A stretch of DNA of 64,000 nucleotides from Macrolepiota albuminosa (lineage: Eukaryota > Basidiomycota > Agaricomycetes > Agaricales > Agaricaceae): NCBI GenBank assembly GCA_027475525.1, contig JAMWFC010000046.1:2356001-2420000 (forward strand), written 5' to 3'. The notes beneath the pieces were generated by a model that was not told the origin of the DNA, did not search any database, and saw only the letters and a program-made list of their open reading frames with translations. The translations under genes and the position numbers were made by a program. Positions 22,180 to 33,956 of this stretch are shown piece after piece; positions within the stretch are counted from its first letter, which is position 1, and the number at the start of each line of letters is the position of its first letter.

Positions 22180-24065
22180 CTACAATTTCACTAGTTTCTT
22201 ATCCCGAAAGATCCATGCCAACCACGACAAACTGAACGAGTAAACACTAAGAATGATGATGGCCCATATATCAGATGTATACATCGTTGGAATGGCAAGG
22301 TTCACTAGACCGGTAGCTACATTGGCCTGTGGTTCTTCAATTTTTCGAAGGAACAGGAAATGTGTGATGCAACTCACCGCGAGGAACAGAACTAGTCCGT
22401 TCTTATTGATGGCCTCGAGCAAAGGCGGCACATCAAATTCTTGTTGGCTCGACTGATAAACTTCATTTTTGTTCTCGGGGACTTTTGATGACCGCTGCGA
22501 GTAGATAAATAGATGGTTCATATTGATCAGAAGGTATCCCAGGATAAAACTTGTATTGAAAGCGGCGACCCAGAAGACGTATTGCATGTTAACCTGAAAC
22601 AGTTTCATATGTGGTTGTGAAAAGGTTTGTTAACAATACCATTTTTCGTGATACCCCTGCACCACCAACACCAAAATATTTCAAGACGTAGAAGGAAGTC
22701 CACCAGATAAAGGTGTAAGAAAACAGTACCATGGCTGTGTGACCGTTCTCCCGTAGCGCGGATAGTCTATTGCGGTCATCCTGAGCATCGCTATCGCTGC
22801 GGGGCCGACCTTGTCTTTTGAGTGCTCGACTGAGATACTTCGGTGATGGTGGAAGTACGACTGTTCCAGCAGATAAGCCGAGGAGGTGTATAGCCAGGTA
22901 ACCTAGGTGATAATGTCAAAATGGTGAGCCGGCTATCTAGCAACCACATGCCTGTCAGGGAAACAAGGCCCTCCTTATTGGCACTAACAATACCAATTCG
23001 AGGAGCATGTAGTACAAAGTCATGCATTCCAGGGAACGACAACATCATTTGATGTGCTGCAATATCGTCATTTCATTGCATTTTCATGTGTTTCGAGAGA
23101 TAATCGTTACCAGAAGCCACTAAAATACCCAAGAGAGCAATAGGGACATGCTTGACAACAGGATGTAGAACCACTTGAAGAATTGGAAGTAGGGATAGTG
23201 TGATAAAGAAATTCCAGTGTGTCCCGTACTCTGATTCGTGTTCCTACTCAGCAAGCAGATGAATTAACTCGATTACCTAGGAAAGAAAGAGGCCTACAGG
23301 ATACGAAGTACCTTTTACGAGGAGTACGCGTACGATACCTAGCAAGATGATAGGAAATGACTTCTGAACTGCTGTACGTATTTTGGGAATCGCTGGTGCC
23401 GAAAGATACGCAGGGTTCTTGAGTAAAGGTATGGCAGAAACGAGCCCCTGGGAAAAGACGAAAGAACCAACACCGAGGTCCATCTTGAACCCGTCAAAAG
23501 ACATTATTTGATATGTAGCGAGTGCATACCAGTGATACACCAAACGTCTCACACTTGGCCAGAGTGCGGGGGAAAACCGGAAAGTCGACAGCCAGAATAC
23601 AAAGGATGGTCAATAGCATCATATGTGCTCTGTAGATAGTCACAGCAGGCAGAGGTGATATTTGTGGACCCGTTGCCTTGAATTGTTGAGGGCCCGATGG
23701 CATAGGATGTTGCGATGGCAGTGGAGTACCAGAATATTGGACAGGGAAGAAGGAGATGAAATAGGCTAGAATAAGTATAGTAATGGAAAGTATCACTGGC
23801 ATGTTCGCATAGAGTGTCATTGACAGAAGAAGAGGGAAAACCAGGACCATCCATTGTACCGGAAAGGATATCGGCTGAGATGGTAGGGCTCGAGAGACGA
23901 GAAAGGAGTATAAAATCACGGTGTTCTACCACAACCTATCAAAAAAGCACCCTATATGAACGGGAGACTTACAAGTCCTGTGAAGGAGACAAAATTGACA
24001 TGCATCACCGTTGAACCAGACAGGCCAGAAACCCAGTCCTCTTTGGCGGTCTTATAATCGGACAT
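22180..24065 (-). CDS. GWT1: GPI inositol acyltransferase (GPI-anchored wall transfer protein 1)
   Basis: Seven exons (24065-23973, 23925-23530, 23483-23298, 23243-23111, 23056-22952, 22902-22640, 22593-22180) give 529 residues with many hydrophobic spans. Family segments include [19 protein letters not shown] at the start, [53 protein letters not shown] and [14 protein letters not shown], in the family's order. The enzyme acylates the inositol of GPI precursors in the ER membrane. Intron 5 has a GC donor (22951-22950), forced by the conserved GYLAIHLLG after the splice. All phases close exactly. Confidence 0.95.
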
Positions 24066-25042
24066 CCCCTACTTTCTTTTCCCAAACGGCCTGCAGTAAA
24101 TTATGAAGTAAGAATATAATTCAAAAGGTCCATCAATGCATCCAGTCTGAGGGAAAACGAGTGTTTATAAGTGTTTGCGTGTTCGTCGATACTTAACCGT
24201 GTTTTTACATTGTTTTGCCAAAGAATATCGTTCCCTGCACCCAGTGTATAATTATCTCGTACTTAGAAGCTTAGCTCCTCGTCGTTTATTTGTGTTTTTC
24301 CTTTCCCCGTCTTGACACGAAGGTGTCTCGTCATTTCTATCTTTTCAGGGTCCGGGTCTGCACTACTCTGAAAACAACATTAATCAACCCTGCTTCCTTC
24401 AACCATGACCCAGCTCGACTGCTGTGAACTTCTAAACCCTACATCTTACTCTAACGTCAGCATTGCCCTTTTGTCCTCATTTCTTGGCTCAGCATTGTCT
24501 TTTCACCTCTAGAGCTGTCCTTTCATCCTTGAAGGGTGTGGAGGATATTTAAAAATAATGTATTTTAAGTCATGCTGGACTAGTTTGTAGTCAACATCAG
24601 AGGAAATTCTCTCTGATAACAGGTTGCTCACCTAGAGAGGAGTCGTCGAAGAGGAAGTTCCCTAAGGGAAGTGTTCTGCCTGTTCCTCCTCTCTGTCAGG
24701 GACTTCCTTTTCCGGCACTCCCTCGGCACTTTCTGGTCCTCGGCAACTCTCCGGCACTCCTGGGGTTTCTCCGTGCCATACCTCAGCTCAAGAATTGTGC
24801 GGAACGATAAAGCCCTATTGCCGGTATGTGGTGAAGTCCTTTATAATTAAGTGCGAAGAGTGATGAATTTGAAAAAGCGTTTCACAAGATGTAGCGCGGC
24901 ACTGTCAACATCAACTTGCACCATTGGAGCAAACATGATGAGCGGGAAAGTTCGATTATGAAGAGCATACAGTATGGCTAAGGCATAACCTAGATGGAAA
25001 ATATATGGGGGACCACCTGAGTTCTTGCTCGGCCCCTTAAAT
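24066..25042. other. Intergenic region, about 1 kb
   Basis: No gene supported. It should contain the GWT1 promoter and the 3' UTR of the F-box gene. A GC-richer patch at about 24640-24790 has short inverted pieces (TTCCCTAAGGGAA) but no recognised element. Confidence 0.45.
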
Positions 25043-26438
25043 TTAAATCCTGATATCACTCCAGTCTGCATCAAGAAAGCGGATGCTTCTCCGGCTCAAG
25101 CGTTTACTCCATTCTTTCATCTCTCCCTGGATACCGGCTTCTTGAGCTCTTGAATTCATGCCTATCCTGAGCCAGCGGACGTCTCTCGTCCGTATGACGC
25201 GTAATTGAGGAAGACGTGGAAGTAGTTTTTCCAAAGCGTGCCAAACGTCGGAAGTAGGTCGCGGAATGGAAAGGATTTGCAATGGGTGAGTTCCTGCCAG
25301 AACAAGTGCAGGGACGGGCTGCTCCAACGAAAGATGGCGTAGATGGGGACATGTTTCGAGAAGTGTGCAAGGAGATGGATGTAACCTAGTTGGCCATGAT
25401 TTTGGAGTAGATAGCAGGAGAGACTGAAGCATCTCCCCGTGGATAGATATAAAGTGGGAGACTAGAGACAATGGGTATGGGATGTCATCATAAGGCGTAA
25501 GCACGAGTTTCCGGAGGGAAGGAAGAGAGGAAGTCAGCAACGCCATAATAAGCGGAGAGCTGAACATCGATAGGAGAGAGAGCGTCTTCAGCCTTTGTAA
25601 ATTCAAGGGCTTGAAGAACTCCGGAGGAAAATCACCGGTATTTCCATGATTGGATTCCAATTCAGCAGGATCAGGTCCTTGACCTACCACGTCCAACTCT
25701 TCGAGGTTAATGCATTTTCTCAACAGCACAATGAATGAATCATGTTCCCATGACTCCACAGGACCAAATAGGTAACTAAATCCCTGTAGTGAGCGCAAAT
25801 TCACAACTTCGTCGCGCTCACCCAAGGATGCCAATGCTCGTCGGCTCAATACATATGAGGGATTTAATATCAGACGGGCTAGGAATGGCACCAGAGGAAA
25901 CAGATAGGTCAGGATCGAGTCAAATTGCAGAGCTTCCGCCTGTCCCGTGAAGGCAAGTCCTGAGAGGTCGATAGTTTGGACCCATCTACCAGGAGTTGAA
26001 TATGGTATTCGGCGTATGGAATCCCATTTCTGCTCTGCTAAATGAAGTCGTTTTTGAAACCTTTCCAAAGAAAGAAGGGTAGGAAGGTCAACACGCGAAT
26101 ATACCAAGGGCAACGCGATTTCCTGACAAATTTGTCTCGACTTCCAAGTTGCTGAGGGTAAGCATGACACGTACAGTAAACCCCTTGCAGATCCTCAGTA
26201 GTCTGCTGGCAACGCCGGCCGTTCCTTCAGAAAGCAGCACGTATGCGACGATTTCAGACCATACCTCTGAAGGTAGAGGTGTTAAGGGCTTTGGCGATGG
26301 GAGAAGAGGCAGAAGGAGTAGTTTGCCTGAACGTCGAGCGTAGGGGCGTGGGGAAAGGAAAATATTGTTGTATGTTGAGCTACTACTCATATATGGATGA
26401 GGAAGAGTTGAAGGTATTTCAGAGCAAGGATTTGTCAC
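25043..26438 (-). CDS. F-box / leucine-rich-repeat-like protein
   Basis: Two exons (26438-26175, 26122-25043) with a 52-nt intron in phase give 447 residues. The N-terminal region holds an F-box core, LTPLPSEVWSEIVAYVLL, followed by ICKGFTEIALPLVYSRVDL. The rest is built of irregular Leu-rich segments such as LKTLSLLSMF, LRKLVLTPYD and LRHLSLEQPV. Proteins of this type are abundant in agaricomycetes and are presumed substrate receptors of SCF ubiquitin ligases, but the target is unknown. A second Met 16 codons downstream is an alternative start. Confidence 0.85.
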
Positions 26439-26572
26439 ACGTTCATATGTATATTACAAATGCATGTCACGAATTCAAATATACGAGGGAAAGCCTGTGG
26501 AGGCGTATGGTTTCGCCCTGGTCAACTGTCACATCGCTGAGACTAGCGTATAAATACATGATGATACACTGT

Positions 26573-28369
26573 CTAGACAGTCTCCTTGGTAGGGCTCAGG
26601 ATATCACTCATTTCTTCCATAAATTTATCGTAGTCGTCTTTCTTTTTCTCGACCTTCTTGGCTCTTGACGCAGAAGGAGCTGGTGGAAGAGGAGCAGAAC
26701 CAAACTTCGTTTGGAGAGTACTCAATAGGTCGGGTCGAGCAGGACCGGCAGGCTCCTGTTTACCATCCTCAACACCTGGTGCAGCATTGACTCGGGAAGA
26801 GGAAATAGATGTCCCAGGCTTCTTTCTTTTAAGCGCCGTCGGTACAAATGCAGTTGCTTCCTTCTTCAAATCGCGCAGTTGCGGTTCTGCTGATACACTC
26901 GCTGATAAAAGTTCTGCACTCCTCTTTTCAGAGCTTTGCTCGCTTAGTTGTGGAGTTGCGGTTCTGCTGATACACTCGCTGATAAAAGTTCTGCACTCCT
27001 CTTTTCAGAGCTTTGCTCGCTTAGTTGTGGGTATGGGCTGCCGACGTGGGTTTAAGAGGAAGTGAAGGATGAGGTGGAACGGTGGGCCAGCCGCCTTGAT
27101 AAGTGAGGTTTTCTTGTATCGAAGGTTGATCTTTCCGAGTGAAGGATGAGGTGGAACGGTGGGCCAGCCGCCTTGATAAGTGAGGTTTTCTTGTATCGAA
27201 GGTTGATCTTTCCGAGAAAGAAACCAGGGGGTGGTGGTGGCATGTGAGGGGGCATATAACTATTCGATGGAAAGCCTGGAGACGGAAAACCAAGAGGTGG
27301 TGGCGGTGGAATGTTTCCAGGGGGAAAATCTAGTGGAAGAGGAGGAAGGGTCATAGGATAGCCGACACCAGGAGAGGGGAAGCCTGATGTCAGTGGTGGT
27401 CCGATAGGGGGCATGCTGATGTGTGATGGTGGGGGTGGACCTGGTGGAAGAGGTGGAAGAGATGGAAGAGGTGGTAAGGGTAGTGGTGGTTCTGGTATAT
27501 AGCAGAAAATGGCAAGTTATTACCGAAGCAAATCAGATAGAGAGTAAAGTACCTTGATCTTCCTGTCGAGGAGGAGGTCCATCAGGCATCTCGATACCAT
27601 CAACGTCGAAATCCTCTTCGTCGTATTTACGAGGAGGAGGTGGACCTTCTGGCATTACGATATCATCATCTATAGAGATGTCAGGCAAGTTGGAAGCATC
27701 AACTAGAGATGGCGAATACCATCGTCCGATGATTCTTCATCTGTCCAAACTTCTCCAGGTAATGGTGCTAGAGGATAACTCGAATCACAACTTCAAATTT
27801 ACATTCTCAGAAGTGTGAACTTACCTCTTTCCATGTATTGCATTCCTGGTGGAGCAACGCCATAAGGGTTCATAACAGGATCATAGTAGATGCTCCGCTC
27901 AGGATGTCGTGGTAGTCCCTTCTTGTTAAATATCTTTCGTTTTGGCAGTATAATTTCCTCTGGAGGAGCATCTCCGTCCTTCCTACGTGGGCGGTAGACT
28001 AGTCGGCGGTGTTCCGGGTGCTCCGCCACGTACTCTGCTTTTTTGCGATTAATCTTCTCCAGTTCAGCTTTGAGTTCAGCCAGTCGGTCCTGTTCCTTTG
28101 GAATTTTAGCCTCTTCAAGTTTCTGGATTTCATCCTCGAGATCTACGGTAAGAGGTGATTAATTGACATGGACTGTAATCGATAAACTAACCCCATGTAT
28201 CCTTCTTGACCAAGGCCAAGTCGCGCGCCTTCGACCTCTCTGCTTTGTTCTACTATTGTGTTATTTCAACCACTTATGGTGTTACGACACAGCGACAAAC
28301 TTTTTTCAGCTCCTTTTTGCGCTGCGCCTTACGATACGAGTCTGCGGGGTTGAGGGACTTTTTGGCCAT
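26573..28369 (-). CDS. WBP11-type splicing factor, disrupted by two duplications and two missing bases
   Basis: The N-terminus MAKKSLNPADSYRKAQRKKE (28369-28301) and the coiled, Lys/Glu-rich exons after it match the Wbp11 domain, which binds PQBP1 and PP1 and acts in pre-mRNA splicing. A long Pro/Gly region follows (MPPHMPPPPPGFF), then the conserved C-terminal block AEPQLRDLKKEATAFVP and LKRKKPG. Two 77-bp duplications sit in the Pro-rich exon starting at 27491. With one copy of each removed this exon is 765 nt, and the frame still needs two more bases. The breaks fall at about 27215 (GFF to RKDQPS) and 27031, both at duplication edges. The gene is probably intact in the organism. Confidence 0.85.
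26877..27030. repeat. Perfect 77-bp tandem duplication 6 (WBP11)
   Basis: Copies at 26877-26953 and 26954-27030, coding for the region before AEPQLRD on the minus strand. Confidence 0.97.
27061..27216. repeat. Perfect 77-bp tandem duplication 7 (WBP11)
   Basis: Copies at 27061-27137 and 27138-27214 plus two shared bases. Only 30 bp separates it from duplication 6. Confidence 0.97.
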
Positions 28370-28519
28370 CGCTTTTGAAGAAGCGGGAACCGCGCACGTG
28401 TCTCGGCATAGATTGAGTCATGACATAAGACAAAGACGGACTCCTTGGGAGCACATCCACCGTGGACGTCTGCCAGGCAGACGTTCCCGACAGCTCTCTG
28501 TCAATTACCCATAGCGTTA
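28370..28519. promoter_or_regulatory. Short bidirectional promoter, WBP11 / RNF10-like
   Basis: The two start codons face outward with only 150 bp between them, so both core promoters and 5' leaders must share this space. No specific factor site was identified. Confidence 0.5.
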
Positions 28520-30599
28520 ATGATGTCAAGAACTCCTTCATCCCAATCAGCAACGCCCAGGCGTCCTCAGAAGATGGCTTCAAGCCAGGACTTGAACCAT
28601 CTCCTCAACTTCACTCTTCCTCCCAGGCAGGCACGACCACCTGTTAATTTCTCCAGGAGAAGTAGGAAGACAGGCATACAACAGAGTGTACGGAGCAAAG
28701 AACGTATGTTCGAGGACGTGACGTTCTCGAAGCTTGGCTCTTGACCGGGTTTCCCTCCTCAGGTTTTGTCAATGCACAGTATCGCTTCGTCATGAAACCG
28801 ACGGGTGATTATACAGTTCACTTCGCTGATCCAGACATGTGTGTATCAACTACATTTACACGTTTTTGTCTTAATCATATCCACTTATATAGCTTTTTTC
28901 AATGGGATGACATTCTTCAGATAATCGTACCTCGTTCTTCGGTGCTTATGTCTACTTCTGGCTCTACAGCGCAAGACATTTGTGGGCAGGACAATGCTCA
29001 TTGTCCGATCTGCCTTTCTCCGCCCTCTGCACCACGTATGTCGAAATGTGGACACGTCAGTGTTGTATTTCAAATTATTATCACGTTTAGTCTAACGCTG
29101 TATAGATATTTTGCTTTCCTTGTATACTTCATTATCTCGAGACATCCGACCAAAAACGGACCAGATGCCCCATTTGCTTTGACTCTGTCAATGAGATGCA
29201 ACTCAAGGCAGTTAAATGGTATGATGGACCACCTTATCTAAAGGATGGTGCAGTTCCATCCCCAGCATCTTCATCTTCTTTTGCGTCAGACAATTCATCC
29301 GATTTTGTACCTCGTACAGGATCGACGATGCACATGCGGTTGGTACAGCGCCCACAGATTACGACCCTTGCCCTACCTCGGTCGCGGACTTGGCCTTCTG
29401 ATCTTCTTCCTCCACACCAGGCGCCATTCCATTTCCTTCCAGATGTTTTTAACTTTGCGAAGTTCATGCTCGCCACTCCGGCGTATCTCACGTCCGATCT
29501 TTCCAAAGACCTCGACGAGCTTGCTATTGAACGACGGATCCTGGCCGGAATGAATGACTATCTCGGTCTATCATTCGTGGATGGTGCTGATAAGAAAGTC
29601 CGTGATCAAATTGCGAAGGCAAACGCATTGGATACTCCATCACTGAAAGAGCAGATCGCTAAGGCAACTCGTGATCAACGCGAAATTGAAGAACGGCATG
29701 CTCTCCACGATCATAATCGAAAGACAGAGGATGCAGCGTGTCTGGACACGTCCGACATACCATCAGAGTTCCTTGCGCTTAAATCCTCAGCCCCGACTAA
29801 GACCTCTACGCCCTTGCCGGGTAACGTGGAGGGTACTAAAGCTTCACATGCCTCTAATCGCATTGGTCCTAGGCAACGGCGCAACGTCAATCCACCGCCT
29901 CCTTCGACGTCCACATACTATTATTATCAGGCTGCGTCTGGGCTTCCGCTGTTCTTACATCCTCTGGATATCAAGATCCTGCTCACCCATTACAAGAGTT
30001 ATTCTTCCTTCCCAGACACTATTCCTATCCGTGTCGAATCATTCGCAGAAGGAACCGTCGATGATGATCTCCGAAAACGGTGCAAGTATCTGGCCCACTT
30101 GCCAGAGGGTGCTGATGTCGTATTTATCGAGGCTGATCTGTTGAACGTGGTTGGCGCTGACGGTTTGAAGAGTTTCGAGGGCGCACTCAAGATGCGGACT
30201 GCACGGAAAAAGGAGAAGGAACGGAAAGACGATCGTGCTCGCACTCGGGCGGAGGAGAAGGAGAAATTCAACTCAGCTTGGTCGAACGTGAGGCCGTCTC
30301 ATGGTTTTTCCACCCCAGTATCCCTTCCTACTGTGGATAATTTTGAGGAACATCCACAGGAGGATGTACCTGTAATGTCTCTTCCACAGAGTTCCGGAGC
30401 CTGGGGAGCACGGAGTTTTGCTTCTGCATTACATTCAGCACCGGCGAATGGAACTAGGGCTCAAGCGCCATCTCAACCGCGTGAAGTAGATGAATGGGAT
30501 TTAGATGCAGCTTGGCACGAGTTAGAAAGGACTGCTGGTGGACGGAAGAAACGGGGAGCACGCCTTGTCGTTCTGGGTAGCGGAGGTCGACGACGTTGA
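28520..30599 (+). CDS. RNF10/Mag2-like RING finger ubiquitin ligase
   Basis: Four exons (28520-28703, 28763-28838, 28893-29055, 29106-30599) give 638 residues. After a basic N-terminus (LNHLLNFTLPPRQ) comes the family block FVNAQYRFVMKPTGDYTVHF, then FFQWDDILQIIVPR. The RING domain reads CPICLSPPSAPRMSKCGH, then IFCFPCILHYL and CPICFDSV, a complete C3HC4 set; the introns flank its halves. The long C-terminal part has the conserved FHPLDIKILLTHY-like segment (LFLHPLDIKILLTHYKSY) and charged Lys/Glu stretches. RNF10-type ligases modify 40S ribosomal proteins on stalled ribosomes, which is the likely role here. The start is the first of two adjacent ATGs. Confidence 0.9.
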
Positions 30600-30936
30600 C
30601 CCAGGCTCAGGTCCAATTAAAGATCGATTTATGTACAACAACAATGTCGTGAATCCAATCATCGGACAAACACAATACAATCTCTGGAGTCTTACTGTAC
30701 GTCGAAATATCACTGTATTGATGTTGGAACGCTATAGACAAAGGAAAATGTACTAGGATAGACTGTGGTATAGTAAAAGGGGGAAGGGGAAGAAAGACAA
30801 CAGCAAACTTCGCAGGGTAAGATCGAAATGCAAGAACAATACTATGCCTCTAGAGGAATAAAGGATCATGGGAAACTGTCGTAAAGTAGACATTTGATCA
30901 CGTAGCTGCATCTAGCAGCCGATGAGGCAAACGTTC

Positions 30937-32265
30937 TCAGATTATCTGTAAATAATTTGAAGGCGCGACTACAGATACGAAATCAATATTAATAAACGGG
31001 GAACAAGGAATCATACTCACTTCCAATCTTCCCATCCGGCTTCCTAGTATGCCACCATTTTCCGTTTTTATCCACGATGTCAAGTATGTCACCCTTGGCA
31101 AAAGTAACTTCGCTGGGGTCATCAGGGGATGCAGTGTCTAAGGTTATAAGTCAGGTATAAGACAAACAGTTGAAACAAGAAGCTTACATCCATACAAGGC
31201 TTTAGCTCTGTAAAGGAAGGTCGGCTCGGCTGGATTCGTGTTCTCCTGAAGGGTTGATGTTCCTACTGAACCCACTGCGCCAACACCGGCCATAAGCGGT
31301 GAACCAGGTCCTTGGGTATCACCGCCTGCGACTGAGGCAGCTCCTGTCATGGGCGAATTGTGGATGCTTCCTGCGCCAGTGGTAACGTTCCCTACACTCC
31401 TGGTCTGTTCGTTAATACTTACGCCTGTGAAGCTATTTTGACTTCTGATTCCAGCAGGACCGGTGCTTGCATACGTACCGTCGCCAACGCCTGAAACATA
31501 TTTGGACTCGTATGGGTCGTGTGATCCAATGCCGCCACCTGATCCATAGTTGCCCACGTAGCCGTTGCTGGCAGCCATGTGCACTGAGTTTTGCGTACGT
31601 GTCCTACGACGACGCGAAGGAGGGGTAAGGCCGCCTGTGCCCATGGAGTTGAAGATGTATAGTGAAAGAGAGTCTTCCTCCTACGACGACGCGAAGGAGG
31701 GGTAAGGCCGCCTGTGCCCATGGAGTTGAAGATGTATAGTGAAAGAGAGTCTTCCTCGGAGGTAAAATAGAGAACCCAGAGGATATCAACAATGCTAAGA
31801 GTAGCCAGCCAACGGCCACTGCAACCATGGAACCAACATGTGTGAATATGCCTTGGTTGACGCCGATGACAGCGAAAACGATAGCGATGGAGCCGAAGAC
31901 AGAAATTTGAAAGCGGTGCATTGATATCGAATCACTTGCGAGAGTGTAGATAACGCCGAGAACGAGGAAAAGCTGGAGAAAGATTGCAAACCAAAGGACA
32001 CCAACACTGCCGTTGCCAACTGCGATGGTTGACATTAACTTACAGAACGGATATGGGAAACATCAACTTACAACGCGCCGTAGTCACAATTTGGCCAATG
32101 AACGCTACAAACCATGCTATCTAGACACGAAAATGGAATGAGCATGAAAGAAACAGATGTGGAAATTTGTGGCAAACATACAATTGCAAGGATTGTAGTG
32201 AAGAGAAAAAGATAGTGAGTGAGAATGGGGGTGAAATCAAGCCCTTCGCTTCCACGGGGAGGCAT
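30937..32265 (-). CDS. SHO1: SHO1 osmosensor, one duplication and one missing base
   Basis: The N-terminal half has four hydrophobic spans (YLFLFTTILAI, WFVAFIGQIV, WFAIFLQLFLVLGVIYTL, ISVFGSIAIVFAVIGV, then VAVAVGWLLLAL). The C-terminal SH3 domain begins FLYRAKALYGYTASPDDP and ends GKIGIAPSNYLQII. SHO1 is the plasma-membrane branch input of the HOG osmostress pathway and binds Pbs2 through its SH3. Exon 3 (32019-31188) contains a 77-bp duplication in the TGGLTPPSRRRR segment. After removing one copy it is 755 nt and still one base short. The slip lies at about 31790, between LLLAL and VDILWVLYFTSEEDS. The final introns are in phase and the stop is at 30937. Confidence 0.9.
31602..31757. repeat. 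Perfect 77-bp tandem duplication 8 (SHO1)
   Basis: Copies at 31602-31678 and 31679-31755 plus two shared bases, inside the SHO1 linker between membrane and SH3 regions. Confidence 0.97.
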
Positions 32266-32657
32266 GTCAGTGTCTACGAGAGACGGAGGAAGGAGCGTCG
32301 GTTGGGGTGAGAAGTTGGTTTTTGCAGGTGCAGTGTGACAACCTCCTCTTGTATGGATGATTCACACGTCCCCTTTTATTTACTCACTATGATCAACAGC
32401 ATATTCCCATATTCTCCAAGCTTGCTTTACAACTACTGCGGTTTTTGATCATTAGATGATTACAGCCCTGCAAAACTTGACACGTCCTCAGTTTTCGACG
32501 AAATTGTTTTGCGGTACCACTGCCACTACCCTAGGTAGAGGAGCGCAGCCACTGGCTAACGACGCAACTGAGGTCCTCAATTTCCGAACTTGAACGAATG
32601 CCAGGCCATAGTAATCACATAAAAAAAACTCATCCTCATTCATTTTACAGAAGTTGT

Positions 32658-33519
32658 TTAAAAAGTTCTCGGAGGTTCATTGTCCGACCACTTCCATTCC
32701 ATGACATGAAGGTTGCGCCACTGTTCTCTCAATTGGATATGGTTTTTAAAGAACCTTGACGGCACAAACCCACTCTTTTCAAACACCCGAAGGCTACCAG
32801 TGTTGCCTTCGAATGCGCTCACAATGAAATGTCGCACTCCCATCCTAGGAACTGCCCAATCCCACATTAAGGTCTGCAACGCGTCTGTCATGATTCCTCG
32901 ACCATGGTAACTTGGTATTATGTAGTCTACGACAATGAGAAACAGGTTGCGAATAGATAGTTGAAGCTACTTACAGCCGATGGTCCAAGCAATATCTGGG
33001 TCACCTAATGGGAGAGCATCGTTGGCCGCCTTGTACTTTGTTTTCGCCTCTTCGTTGATATCCTCGTCATACGGGACTAGAAACTTGCCATCTGTCACTC
33101 TCAAGATCCCAATGTCGCCCAAAAACACGTCGGAGCCATCCTCCTTCAATTCACGGATGTTTCTGACTGGGCAAACGTTTACTAAAATGGGGTTTGGTGT
33201 ATCACGAGCAGTGTCGAGGTTTTCGAGAGCGTCATCTGATAAGGCCTTTGTTTTTTGATACCACTCTTTCGCATGTTCTTTGAAACTGTGTCACTAAAGA
33301 GGCCTTAGTAATTATGGTGTTAAGCATACCAGTTGTATAAGGGAAAGGCGGACTACCTAACCATTCATAAATACGAGGATCATTCATGATGGCGGGGTAA
33401 AGTGCAACATCTTCTGGTCGCGGGGGTGTAATGATGATTTGCTTGTGGTTCCTCAACCGCAAGAATGGTTCTCCAGTCGAAGAGTTGACTTCGAGAGGGG
33501 AAAGTTGGGAATTTGCCAT
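32658..33519 (-). CDS. GNAT-family N-acetyltransferase (RimJ/RimL type)
   Basis: Three exons (33519-33330, 33277-32975, 32926-32658) in phase give 253 residues. The start has the RimJ-type LRLRNHKQIIITPPRPED. The core contains FLGDIGILRV and the acetyl-CoA-binding loop YHGRGIMTDALQTLM (R/QxxGxG-like, HGRGI), then FIVSAFEGNTGSLRVFEKSG, the typical family ending. The substrate is unknown; such proteins often acetylate protein N-termini or small amines. A 392-bp gap separates it from SHO1 on the same strand. Confidence 0.88.
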
Positions 33520-33956
33520 GAATGAGAAAAAAACGAGTTTGGACTCTTATATTTCCCGGGTCAGGTGAGTCCATCATTCCAAAGTCTGACATCATGAGAA
33601 TGAAGAGAGAGGTAAGACATTGGATGAGCGATTCGACAGGCACCTCACACGGAATCAATATGTACACAAGTATTTTGTCAATTGAAAGAAATTTAAATTG
33701 ATTTATATAGAGATCTCGACCCTGGACACGTACATATGGATGTGAAATATTGTATGATAGCCGTGCTGACGTAGAGAGCCTGCCCTAAAACACATATCGA
33801 TAAAGTATGTAATCAAATTTTGCCAAACCCCCAACCACATCGACCGCACGTTGCTTCTTGCCCCCGCTTGTTGACAGCATCGTCCGTGTACACACTTCTA
33901 GTCGTCCCATCTAGATTTAAATAAATTGAGAACCAACCCACCAGAGCTTAGACACC
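33520..33956. promoter_or_regulatory. Divergent promoter region, GNAT / eEF2 copy 1
   Basis: About 440 bp between outward-facing starts. Low-GC sequence; no specific site identified. Confidence 0.4.

Noticed and set aside
24640..24790. GC-rich patch with a TTCCCTAAGGGAA palindrome
   Set aside because: The palindrome is short, with no terminal repeats or coding sequence to define an element.
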